In this document: one piece after another, positions 1-7,480 of the stretch
Layout of the letters: the number at the start of each line of letters is the position of its first letter
Position numbering within the stretch: position 1 is the first letter of the stretch
Source of the DNA: Pseudomonas fluorescens
Lineage (GTDB): Bacteria > Pseudomonadota > Gammaproteobacteria > Pseudomonadales > Pseudomonadaceae
Assembly (NCBI RefSeq): GCF_001307275.1
Contig: NZ_CP012831.1
Coordinates: forward strand, 1,426,001-1,490,000
Direction of reading: 5' to 3'
Length of the DNA stretch: 64,000 nt
The notes under the pieces: generated by a model
What the model was told of the DNA's origin: nothing
The model's input: only the letters and a program-made list of their open reading frames with translations
Databases searched by the model: none
Position numbers and translations under genes: made by a program

Positions 1-2
1 GG

Positions 3-791
3 CCCAAGCAACTGGCCAAGGCCGGTGTGTCCAAGGGCAGCCTGAGCATCAACGACAGCGCCCTCAAGGCCCTGATCGACGGTTACGCCCGTGAGGCCGG
101 GGTGCGACAGTTGGAGAAACAGCTGGGCAAACTGGTGCGCAAGGCAGTGATGAAGCTGATCGACGACCCGAAAGCGGTGATCAAGCTCGGGCCGAAGGAC
201 CTCGAGGCTTCCTTGGGCAAGCCCGTGTTCCGCAACGAGCAGGTGTTGTCCGGCATCGGCGTGATTACCGGCCTGGCCTGGACCAGCATGGGCGGCGCGA
301 CCTTGCCGATCGAAGCGACGCGCATCCACACCCTCAATCGTGGTTTCAAGCTGACCGGGCAACTGGGTGAGGTGATGAAGGAGTCGGCGGAGATCGCCCA
401 CAGCTACGTCAGTTCGCACCTGAAGCAATTTGGCGGCGATCCGAAGTTCTTTGACGAGGCGTTCGTTCACCTGCACGTACCGGAAGGCGCCACACCCAAG
501 GACGGCCCGAGCGCCGGCGTGACCATGGCCAGTGCCTTGCTGTCCCTGGCCCGCAACCAGCCGCCGAAAAAAGGCGTGGCCATGACCGGCGAACTGACCC
601 TCACCGGGCACGTCCTGCCGATTGGCGGCGTGCGCGAGAAGGTCATCGCCGCGCGCCGACAGAAGATCAACGAACTGATCCTGCCGGAAGCCAACCGGGG
701 CAACTTCGAAGAATTGCCGGACTACCTCAAGGAAGGTGTGACCGTGCACTTTGCCAAGCGGTTTGCGGATGTGGCGAAGGTGTTGTTCTGA
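3..791 (+). CDS. lon: ATP-dependent protease Lon, C-terminal part (5' end outside window)
   Basis: This is the last 262 codons of a Lon protease; the reading frame is open from the left edge, so the start lies upstream. Lon is a cytosolic AAA+ serine protease that degrades damaged and regulatory proteins. The visible part starts at the end of the AAA+ alpha domain and covers the whole proteolytic domain. The catalytic serine lies in DGPSAG (codon at 510-512) and the catalytic lysine in GGVREKVIAA (codon at 639-641). The C-terminus is intact. Pseudomonads carry more than one Lon paralogue, and the visible part does not say which one this is. Confidence 0.96.
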   Translation, partial: PKQLAKAGVSKGSLSINDSALKALIDGYAREAGVRQLEKQLGKLVRKAVMKLIDDPKAVIKLGPKDLEASLGKPVFRNEQVLSGIGVITGLAWTSMGGATLPIEATRIHTLNRGFKLTGQLGEVMKESAEIAHSYVSSHLKQFGGDPKFFDEAFVHLHVPEGATPKDGPSAGVTMASALLSLARNQPPKKGVAMTGELTLTGHVLPIGGVREKVIAARRQKINELILPEANRGNFEELPDYLKEGVTVHFAKRFADVAKVLF

Positions 792-817
792 GGTTTTTTA
801 TAGCCGCTGTACCGGCC

Positions 818-914
818 TCATCGCGAGCAAGCTCGCTCCCACAAGGTTTGGTGTGGATCACAAATGCTGTGAACACCACAAATCCCCTGTGGGAGCGAGC
901 TTGCTCGCGATGGC
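818..914. repeat. REPIN: two inverted REP palindromes
   Basis: Two copies of a REP palindrome (GCGAGCAAGCTCGCTCCCAC and its inverse GTGGGAGCGAGCTTGCTCGC) face each other across about 40 bases, so the pair can fold into a long hairpin. Such REP doublets are non-autonomous elements typical of fluorescent pseudomonads, mobilised by RAYT transposases. None is encoded in this window. Confidence 0.9.
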
Positions 915-1006
915 GTCATCCGCAACAACACATCCCCACCTGACACACCCAGTAGCATCTTCGGTTATGCTCGCCGTTCGTCGTGAATGCCGGAGCCGTT
1001 GCCCTT

Positions 1007-1399
1007 ATGTCCCTCACTCGCCTGTTCGTCCCCCTCAGCCTCGCCCTGCTGAGCGCCTGCGCCACGCAAACCAGCAACAACGTGACCGTGGAAAAACTGA
1101 GCCAGTGCCCCGTAAGGCTCAATAACGGACAGAACCTGATCCTGAGCCTGCCCAGCAACCCCAGCACCGGTTATCGCTGGGCGATCCAGGATTCGGCCGG
1201 TGGTGTATTGAAGGGTTTGGGGCCGGAGGTTTATCGCAACCCGGAAGACGCCGGCATCGTTGGCGCCGCAGGTGTTTCGACCTGGCGCTTCCAGGCGTTC
1301 AACGCCGGCACCGGGCGCTTGCGCCTGACTTATCAACAGCCTTGGGCGCCGGAAGTGCCGCCCGTGGAAACCTTTGACTGCGCTATCGCGGTGAACTGA
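1007..1399 (+). CDS. Chagasin-like (MEROPS I42) protease inhibitor lipoprotein
   Basis: A 130-residue protein with a lipoprotein signal (LLSAC, lipidated Cys18), predicted to be periplasmic and membrane-anchored. The mature part has the marks of the chagasin/I42 family of cysteine-peptidase inhibitors: the NPSTGYRW loop, a Gly-rich middle loop, and QPWAP in place of the usual RPW motif near the C-terminus. The ATG at 1007 was preferred to a GTG at 983 because it places the signal peptide correctly and GGAG lies 11 bases upstream. The next gene follows after two bases, so the two are probably co-transcribed. The target protease is unknown. Confidence 0.82.
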   Translation: MSLTRLFVPLSLALLSACATQTSNNVTVEKLSQCPVRLNNGQNLILSLPSNPSTGYRWAIQDSAGGVLKGLGPEVYRNPEDAGIVGAAGVSTWRFQAFNAGTGRLRLTYQQPWAPEVPPVETFDCAIAVN

Positions 1400-1401
1400 C
1401 T

Positions 1402-2037
1402 GTGGGTTGGCTGATCCTCGCACTGATGGGTGCGGCCACCTATCTGTACGGCCTGGCCATGCATGCCACGCTGCTGTGCCTGCTGGTCAAGCCCATGCCG
1501 GTGCTGGCCCTGCTCGGCTGGCTGCACGATGCGCCGCCCAGCGAATATCGGCGCTGGATCAGCCTCGGGCTGATTTTCTCGCTGGTGGGCGATGTGTTGC
1601 TGGCCTGGCCGGGGGACCTGTTCGTGTTCGGCCTTGGGGCGTTTCTGCTGGCGCACCTGGCCTACCTGAAAGCCTACCTCAGCGACTGCCGCCGACCGGC
1701 GCTGCTGCCCTTGGCCCTGGCCTTGGGCATCGGCGCGGTGCTCCTGGCAATCCTGGTGTCGAGCGGTCTCGGGCCGTTGCTGGTGCCGGTGGTGATCTAC
1801 GGCCTGGTCATCAGCGCCATGCTCTGGCGGGCGTTGGCACGACTGGGCACCGACGTGCCCAAGCGTTCGGCGTGGCTGGCCGCCACCGGGGCGCTGGCGT
1901 TTGTGTTTTCCGACAGCCTCATCGGCATCAACCGGTTCGTGCACCCCTTCCATGCCGCGCCTTACCTGATCATCGTCAGTTATTGGCTGGGCCAATGGGG
2001 CATTACAGCGTCGGCGTTCGCCCGAAAGCCACACTAA
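1402..2037 (+). CDS. YhhN/TMEM86-family membrane protein
   Basis: A 211-residue, very hydrophobic protein with about seven to eight membrane segments along its whole length. The pattern, including the central GDVLLAWPGDLFVFGLGAF and the later FSDSLIGINRF, matches the YhhN family. Vertebrate relatives (TMEM86) are lysoplasmalogenases; bacterial members have no firmly established substrate. It starts with GTG two bases after the inhibitor gene stop, which suggests translational coupling. A REPIN follows the gene. Confidence 0.8.
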   Translation: MGWLILALMGAATYLYGLAMHATLLCLLVKPMPVLALLGWLHDAPPSEYRRWISLGLIFSLVGDVLLAWPGDLFVFGLGAFLLAHLAYLKAYLSDCRRPALLPLALALGIGAVLLAILVSSGLGPLLVPVVIYGLVISAMLWRALARLGTDVPKRSAWLAATGALAFVFSDSLIGINRFVHPFHAAPYLIIVSYWLGQWGITASAFARKPH

Positions 2038-2083
2038 ACAAAGCTCAATAATATGGGAGCAAAGGTTCTGTGGGGCACGGCTC

Positions 2084-2171
2084 TGTGGGAGCAAGGCTTG
2101 CCCGCGATGAACGACAGTTCGGTCTTGCTATAGACCGCGGAGCCTTTATCGCGGGCAAGCCTTGCTCCCAC
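2084..2171. repeat. REPIN (GTGGGAGCAAGGCTTGCCCGCGATG type)
   Basis: GTGGGAGCAAGGCTTGCC and its inverse GGCAAGCCTTGCTCCCAC face each other about 45 bases apart. A further half-palindrome (GCTCGCTCCCAC) abuts on the right at 2175-2186. Confidence 0.88.
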
Positions 2172-2240
2172 AAAGCTCGCTCCCACTGGTTTTTTGGTTA
2201 AAATGCCGGCCTTTTCACCACCCATGCCGCTGGAACCGCC

Positions 2241-2984
2241 GTGAGCAAAGACCCCGATCGCCTATTCGCCCAGCCCCTGGCCCAAGTGCCGGACTTCGCC
2301 TTCAACGAGGACGTGGTGCGGGTGTTTCCGGACATGATCAAGCGTTCGGTGCCGGGTTACCCGACCATCGTCGAAAACCTCGGCGTGCTCGCCGCGCAAT
2401 TCGCCCAGCCGGGCAGCGTGCTCTACGACCTCGGCTCGTCCCTGGGTGCGGTGACCCAGGCCCTGCGCCGTCATGTGCGCACCGACGGTTGCCGGGTGAT
2501 CGCGGTGGATAACTCGGCGGCCATGGTCGAGCGCTGCCGTGAATACCTCAATGGCCAGGACTCGATGTTCCAGGAGCTGCTGCCGGTGGAAGTGGTCGAA
2601 GGCGACATCCTCGCCCTAACGTTCCAGCCAGCCTCGGTGGTGGCACTGAATTTCACCCTGCAATTCATCGCGCCGGACCAGCGCACCGCACTGTTGAGCC
2701 GCATCCGCCAGTCCCTGCTGCCGGGTGGCGCCCTGATCCTGTCGGAAAAATTGCGTTTCAACGATGCAGAGGAACACGCCCTGCTCACCGACCTGCACGT
2801 TGCGTTCAAGCGCGCCAACGGCTACAGCGAGCTGGAGATTGCCCAGAAACGCAGCGCCATCGAAAACGTCATGAAGCCCGACAGCCTCGAAGAGCACCGC
2901 GAGCGCCTCTTGGCGGCCGGCTTCTCGAAAGTCGTGCCATGGTTCCAGTGTCTTAACTTCGCCTCGTTGATTGCCCTGCCATGA
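2241..2984 (+). CDS. cmoA: Carboxy-S-adenosyl-L-methionine synthase CmoA
   Basis: A 247-residue class I SAM-fold protein close to CmoA over its full length. It converts S-adenosylmethionine and prephenate into carboxy-SAM, the donor for 5-oxyacetyl modification of U34 in some tRNAs. The N-terminal signature ([20 protein letters not shown]), SAM motif I ([14 protein letters not shown]) and the ALNFTLQFI segment are visible. It starts with GTG and overlaps cmoB by four bases (ATGA), the usual order. Confidence 0.95.
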   Translation: MSKDPDRLFAQPLAQVPDFAFNEDVVRVFPDMIKRSVPGYPTIVENLGVLAAQFAQPGSVLYDLGSSLGAVTQALRRHVRTDGCRVIAVDNSAAMVERCREYLNGQDSMFQELLPVEVVEGDILALTFQPASVVALNFTLQFIAPDQRTALLSRIRQSLLPGGALILSEKLRFNDAEEHALLTDLHVAFKRANGYSELEIAQKRSAIENVMKPDSLEEHRERLLAAGFSKVVPWFQCLNFASLIALP

Positions 2985-3937
2985 TCGATCTGTCCCCCCT
3001 CGCCCGCCATCTGGCCGGCACGCCCCTGGCCGATTGGGCCGCGACGCTGCAGACGCAACTCGACAGCAAGATGGAAAAGGGCCACGGCGACCTGGAGCGT
3101 TGGCAAAGCGCCCTCGATGCGCTGCCGGTTTTGCAACCCACCACCGTCGACCTGCTGAATGGCCTGACCCTCGACACCGATTGTTCCGACGAAACCCGTG
3201 GGCAAATGCGTACCGCGTTGATGGGCCTGTCACCATGGCGCAAAGGGCCTTTCGACCTGTTCGGCGTGCACGTGGACACCGAATGGCGCTCGGACTGGAA
3301 GTGGTCGCGGGTGGCTCCGCACCTGGATCTTGCGGGCAAGCGCATCCTCGATGTGGGCTGCGGCAACGGTTATTACATGTGGCGCATGCTCGGTGCCGGG
3401 GCGGACACGGTGATCGGCGTCGACCCCAACTGGCTGTTCTTCTGCCAGTTCCAGGCGGTACAGCGCTACCTGTCGCAGCCCAACGCCTGGCATTTGCCGT
3501 TCCCGTTCGAGGCCCTGCCAGCGGAACTGGAAGGCTTCGACACGGTGTTTTCCATGGGCGTGTTCTACCATCGCCGCTCGCCGATCGAACACTTGCTCGC
3601 CCTGAAGGATTGCCTGGTCAAGGGCGGCGAACTGGTGCTGGAAACCCTGGTGATCGAAGGCGACGAACACCAGGTGCTGGTGCCCGAGGACCGCTACGCG
3701 CAGATGCGCAACGTGTGGTTCCTGCCGTCGGTCCCGGCCCTGGAACGCTGGCTGCGCCGCGCCGGGTTCAGCGACGTGCGTTGCGTGGACGTGAGCCTGA
3801 CGACCGTGGAAGAACAGCGCAGCACCGAGTGGATGAAGTATCAGTCATTGAGTGATTTCCTCGACCCCGCCGATCACAGCAAGACCATCGAGGGGCTGCC
3901 GGCGCCGATGCGGGCGGTGATTGTGGCGCGTAAATAA
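2981..3937 (+). CDS. cmoB: tRNA U34 carboxymethyltransferase CmoB
   Basis: A 318-residue protein matching CmoB in length and sequence. It transfers the carboxymethyl group of carboxy-SAM onto 5-hydroxyuridine at tRNA position 34. An N-terminal helical region is followed by a Rossmann methyltransferase domain with motif [19 protein letters not shown] and the downstream [11 protein letters not shown] segment. The ATG lies inside the cmoA stop (ATGA), so translation is probably coupled. Confidence 0.95.
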   Translation: MIDLSPLARHLAGTPLADWAATLQTQLDSKMEKGHGDLERWQSALDALPVLQPTTVDLLNGLTLDTDCSDETRGQMRTALMGLSPWRKGPFDLFGVHVDTEWRSDWKWSRVAPHLDLAGKRILDVGCGNGYYMWRMLGAGADTVIGVDPNWLFFCQFQAVQRYLSQPNAWHLPFPFEALPAELEGFDTVFSMGVFYHRRSPIEHLLALKDCLVKGGELVLETLVIEGDEHQVLVPEDRYAQMRNVWFLPSVPALERWLRRAGFSDVRCVDVSLTTVEEQRSTEWMKYQSLSDFLDPADHSKTIEGLPAPMRAVIVARK

Positions 3938-3965
3938 ATCGCCCAAGCCGCCTGTGTGAGAGCTT

Positions 3966-4077
3966 CTGTGGGAGTGAACCTGTGGGAGTGAACCTGTGGG
4001 AGTGAACCTGTGGGAGTGAACCTGTGGGAGTGAACCTGTGGGAGTGAACCTGTGGGAGTGAACCTGTGGGAGTGAAC
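3966..4077. repeat. Tandem array: eight 14-bp copies derived from a REP arm
   Basis: Eight perfect head-to-tail copies of CTGTGGGAGTGAAC occupy 3966-4077 and run directly into the left arm of a REPIN that begins CTGTGGGAGCAAGG. The unit matches the outer end of the REP arm except for its last few bases, so the array looks like local expansion of the REP edge. Because 14 is not a multiple of three, long ORFs here are artefacts. Confidence 0.95.
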
Positions 4078-4168
4078 CTGTGGGAGCAAGGCTTGCCCGC
4101 GATGACAGCACCGCGGTCTACAGCAAGGCCGCGTTGTCGTTCATCGCGGGCAAGCCTTGCTCCCACAG
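4078..4168. repeat. REPIN next to the 14-bp tandem array
   Basis: CTGTGGGAGCAAGGCTTGCC at the left and its inverse GGCAAGCCTTGCTCCCACAG at the right enclose about 50 bases. It lies between the convergent cmoB and tadA genes. Confidence 0.9.
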
Positions 4169-4179
4169 GGGATCGGTGT

Positions 4180-4677
4180 TTAGTCTGAAGACTTGGCTCT
4201 TCGGGCCTTGAAGAACTCACTCAGCACCGTACTGCACTCCTCGGCCAACACCCCGCCCTCGAACATCACCCGATGGTTCAGGAAACCCTGGCTGAAAAAC
4301 TGCCCCTGGCTCTGCACGATGCCGGCCTTGGGCTCCAGGGCGCCGTAGACGACCCGGGCGATGCGCGAGTGGACGATGAGGCCTGCGCACATGCTGCACG
4401 GCTCCAGCGTCACATACAGGGTGCTGCCGGGCAGGCGATAATTGCTCACCGCCTGGGCAGCGGCGCGGATGGCGACCATTTCCGCATGGGCGCTGGGATC
4501 GTGGCCGCTGATCGGGCAATTGAAGCCGCGCCCGATGATCTCGCCGTCCTGCACCAGCACCGCGCCCACCGGCACTTCCCCCAGGGCGGCGCCTTGGGCG
4601 GCGAGGGCCAGGGCTTCGCGCATGAAGTCCTGGTCGCGACTGCGGTCGATGATTCTGGCGGGGCGAATCTGGCGCAT
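4180..4677 (-). CDS. tadA: tRNA-specific adenosine deaminase TadA
   Basis: A 165-residue zinc-dependent deaminase that converts A34 to inosine in the tRNA-Arg(ACG) anticodon. The zinc and proton-shuttle motif HAEMVAIRAA and the second zinc motif LEPCSMCAGLI are present, and length and C-terminus fit the family. The ATG at 4677 overlaps the stop of the upstream multicopper oxidase gene by one base (TGATG); a longer in-frame start at 4746 would run deep into that gene and is unlikely. The overlap implies translational coupling. Confidence 0.93.
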   Translation of the reverse strand: MRQIRPARIIDRSRDQDFMREALALAAQGAALGEVPVGAVLVQDGEIIGRGFNCPISGHDPSAHAEMVAIRAAAQAVSNYRLPGSTLYVTLEPCSMCAGLIVHSRIARVVYGALEPKAGIVQSQGQFFSQGFLNHRVMFEGGVLAEECSTVLSEFFKARRAKSSD

Positions 4678-6053
4678 CACGCCACCTCGATGGCGGCCAT
4701 CAGGCCGGTTTCCATGTGGTCGATCACATGGCAGTGGAACATCCACACCCCTGGATTATCCGCCACCAGCGCCACCTGCGCCCGTTCGTTCTTGCCCAGC
4801 AAGTAAGTGTCAGTGAAGTACGGCACGACCTTGTGCCGGTTCGACGCGATCACCTTGAAGCTCATGCCGTGCAAATGGATCGGGTGCTGGTACTGGGTCA
4901 TGTTCTTCAATTCGAAAATGTAGCTCTGGCCTTTCTTCAGCGTGGCGATCGGCCGGTCGGCGCAAGTCTTGTCGGTGATGTCCCAGGCCTTGCCGTTGAT
5001 CTGCCACAGGCTTGGCGGCTTGCCGTTGTCGACATTGACCGACACCGAGCCGACCCATTCGAAATTGAAGTTGAGTTTCTGCGCATTGGCCAGGTCCGGC
5101 TCGGACACCGGGTTGGCTGGCAGTGCCGGCGGCCACTGGGTCGGTGCGTCACTGTTGGGCACCGAACGCAAGGTGCCCAGGCGCACCGGACCATTGCGCA
5201 ACGACAATTCTTCACCGGCCGGCGGCGCCTTGATCGCCAGGCAAATGCGCATGCCCGGGCCCAGCCAGTATTCCTTGCCCAGCGGGCGCGGTTCGATGGG
5301 GTTGCCGTCCAGCGCATAGATCTGCGCTTCAACGCCTGGGATGTTGATGCGGTAAGTCAGGGTGTTGTCGAGGTTGAGCAAACGCACCCGGGTGATCTGC
5401 CCGGCCGGCAGGTCGATCACCGCCTGCGGCACACCGTTGATGGTCGCCAGCCGCCCGGCCGTGCCACCACGCGCCGCCTCACGGGGAATGCTGAACGCCA
5501 CGAACTGGCCTTGCTCGTCCACATGCCAGCTCTTGAGGCTCAGGGTCTGTTCATACTTGAATCCGGTCGGCTCACGTTCCTCGACGATCAACGGTCCCAC
5601 CAGCCCACGTCCCAGTTCTTCGCTGCTGTTGACGTGGGGGTGGTACCAGTAACTGCCGGCGTCCGGCACGCGGAATTTGTAGTCGAAATATTCGCCCGGC
5701 AGCACCGGTAGTTGCGAGACATATGGCACGCCGTCCATCTCCAACGGCAAACGGATCCCGTGCCAGTGGATGGTGGTGGCGACCGGCAGATGGTTGATGA
5801 AGCGCACCCGCAACCATTCGCCCTGGCGCACCCGCAGCTCGGTGCCCGGCGCCGAAGGGCCGAACGCCCAGGCCTGGGTCTTGTGCCCGGCCACCAGTTC
5901 CACGTCCAGGGGCGCCGCGATCAGTTCATAGTCGTGACCGGCCTCGGCGTCGGCCCGCTTGCCCAGCCAGTACCGCGACGCACCGCCTGCACCCACACCA
6001 ACGACAACAAGACCGGCCAGGCCACCGAGTATTTGGCGACGGGTAAAGGACAT
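4677..6053 (-). CDS. Multicopper oxidase with Tat signal
   Basis: A 458-residue periplasmic multicopper oxidase. The N-terminus SFTRRQILGG followed by a hydrophobic stretch is a twin-arginine signal. The four copper-ligand segments are in order: HWHG, YWYHPHVNS, HPIHLHGMSF and the C-terminal FHCHVIDHMETGLM. The family oxidises phenols or metal ions (CueO, laccase or FtsP-like); the substrate cannot be read from the sequence. The ATG at 6053 was chosen because AGGTGG lies upstream at good spacing; a GTG at 6065 is an alternative. Confidence 0.9.
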   Translation of the reverse strand: MSFTRRQILGGLAGLVVVGVGAGGASRYWLGKRADAEAGHDYELIAAPLDVELVAGHKTQAWAFGPSAPGTELRVRQGEWLRVRFINHLPVATTIHWHGIRLPLEMDGVPYVSQLPVLPGEYFDYKFRVPDAGSYWYHPHVNSSEELGRGLVGPLIVEEREPTGFKYEQTLSLKSWHVDEQGQFVAFSIPREAARGGTAGRLATINGVPQAVIDLPAGQITRVRLLNLDNTLTYRINIPGVEAQIYALDGNPIEPRPLGKEYWLGPGMRICLAIKAPPAGEELSLRNGPVRLGTLRSVPNSDAPTQWPPALPANPVSEPDLANAQKLNFNFEWVGSVSVNVDNGKPPSLWQINGKAWDITDKTCADRPIATLKKGQSYIFELKNMTQYQHPIHLHGMSFKVIASNRHKVVPYFTDTYLLGKNERAQVALVADNPGVWMFHCHVIDHMETGLMAAIEVA

Positions 6054-6177
6054 GAACACAACCACCTATTGAATCCGCGCGAACCGTTGGGCCCGCAAAA
6101 GGCGAATACGATACACCCGCAATTGAGAAATATTAAGTGAAGGATTGTCGCGGCACTCGCTCGAACAATGATGGCCG

Positions 6178-6702
6178 TCACCCAACCAAAGCTTCCAACT
6201 CTTTGGCAGCCAGGCTCGGTAACCGTCGGCCCTCTTTCGCAACGTTGACCTGGGAGGCCACCAGGGCCACGTCCAGCACGCTCTTGGTAAGCGAATAGCT
6301 GCCCTTTGCCTGCAGCCAGGTCAGAACGTCCGCCAAGTGCCAGATAGACGCACTTCCCTCGTGCACCGGCGTCGGGAAGCTGCTCGGATGAGCCAGCATC
6401 AGCTTGCGCATGTTCTGCCGTGAGACACCTACGATCTCAGCTACGTCGGTCAGGCCCACCAAGTCAGGGGCAACCTCGATCAGTTTGGCCGACGGCACCG
6501 CGCGGCGGACGTCGCTCAGAGCGCTAAACACCGCCTTGACCGCATCGGGAGCCTCGCGAGTGAACTCAAGCGCCAGCCGCCCCGGCTGCCCAATGCCGAC
6601 CAGGGCATCGTCACAGCCAGCTTCACCCAGCCGCTCGACCAGCTCATCCGCGGCACAGTCATCGTCAGCAAGCTGATATTTCAAGGTAAAGGTATATTCC
6701 AT
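6178..6702 (-). CDS. Helix-turn-helix DNA-binding protein, unknown role
   Basis: A 174-residue protein. Residues about 1-75 form an alpha/beta region without a known motif. Around residues 80-130 a MerR/excisionase-like helix-turn-helix can be seen (LTDVAEIVGVSRQNMRKLM), with a downstream tryptophan-rich segment (ASIWHLADVLTWLQAKG) typical of that fold. The ATG at 6702 is preceded by GAGGAA; the open frame extends to 6978 without a good start. It is the first accessory gene after the tadA block. It could be a regulator of a mobile element, but no partner gene adjoins it. Confidence 0.6.
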   Translation of the reverse strand: MEYTFTLKYQLADDDCAADELVERLGEAGCDDALVGIGQPGRLALEFTREAPDAVKAVFSALSDVRRAVPSAKLIEVAPDLVGLTDVAEIVGVSRQNMRKLMLAHPSSFPTPVHEGSASIWHLADVLTWLQAKGSYSLTKSVLDVALVASQVNVAKEGRRLPSLAAKELEALVG

Positions 6703-6949
6703 CGTTCTATTCCTCAGCAGCGTCATCAGCCTCGGGACGACTGCGACAGGTGGCCAAACTCCTCCCTTGGATGATAAGCACTTCTCGGCAAACTCGATGA
6801 GGGCAGAATCGTAGCGAAAGGTGACGACACCGAGCGGCTTTAAGCGAGAAGTCCCAGGACACCGCTGAGAAAAATCGGGATGACCACCCAAATGGAAAAG
6901 CCCTGGGGGGTTCATCCACAGGGCTTTCAGGCACGCCGCAACGCAAGGA
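6703..6949. other. Intergenic region with no recognisable gene
   Basis: About 250 bases without a convincing coding frame. The only structure I see is the terminator hairpin for the gene at 6950 (listed separately). Confidence 0.5.
6896..6929 (-). terminator. Rho-independent-type hairpin
   Basis: AAAGCCCTG at 6897-6905 pairs with CAGGGCTTT at 6919-6927. Read on the minus strand the stem ends in CTTTTCC, as expected just downstream of the gene ending at 6950. Confidence 0.65.
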
Positions 6950-7357
6950 TCAGCCCGCCAATAAACGCGCCTTCTCACCCCGAGGCGTGAAGAACGCCAG
7001 CGCCGCCGCGACGACGAACAGCGCGGGCACGTCGCCGAGCAGATGGCCGTAATGGCTCATCCCGTCCATACCGACACCAAAGGACTGCACGGCCATGATC
7101 GCGCCGTGCACGACGCTCGACCATACGGTGAACCAGATCAGGCTCAAGTGCCTCATCGGATCACGGGAAGCCCTCAGCAGGAATACGCCCAGGGTGGCGT
7201 AGAGACCGACAATCATCAGCGGATAGTCGGAATGGCCGCTGTGCCAAGTCCAACCGGACGGCCACAGGATCATCAGTGGCCAGATCGCGAACACGGCGAT
7301 CAGCCCCACAACGATTAAAACGATACGTAACGCGGCGAGTCGTTGGGTGTCATTCAT
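6950..7357 (-). CDS. Small four-helix membrane protein (possibly DUF6632)
   Basis: A 135-residue protein with four predicted membrane segments: LIVVGLIAVFAIWPLMILW, a central LMIVGLYATLGVFLL, a third around WFTVWSSVVHGAIMAV, and a last one near LLGDVPALFVVAAALAF. The order and the IWPLMILWPSGW segment resemble proteins grouped as DUF6632, but this is from memory. The ATG at 7357 has AAGGAG seven bases upstream; the frame continues to 7453 without support. Function unknown. Confidence 0.6.
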   Translation of the reverse strand: MNDTQRLAALRIVLIVVGLIAVFAIWPLMILWPSGWTWHSGHSDYPLMIVGLYATLGVFLLRASRDPMRHLSLIWFTVWSSVVHGAIMAVQSFGVGMDGMSHYGHLLGDVPALFVVAAALAFFTPRGEKARLLAG

Positions 7358-7480
7358 GGCAGGCTCCTTATTCCGGCGTGTCTGTCGCCGTAACTGGACG
7401 CCCTTGAGTATAGGACTCTCCTCGGACATGCCCCCTTGAACCCGCACCGTCATTCGCCCTGACGGTGGTCGAGAGCCCCG

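Noticed and set aside
3966..4077. CRISPR array
   Set aside because: Units are contiguous 14-mers without spacers and no cas genes are present.
3768..4220. Open frames reading repetitive HSHRFTPTGSLPQV-like protein
   Set aside because: They are translations of the 14-bp tandem array and REPIN; there is no ribosome binding site and the neighbouring genes converge here.
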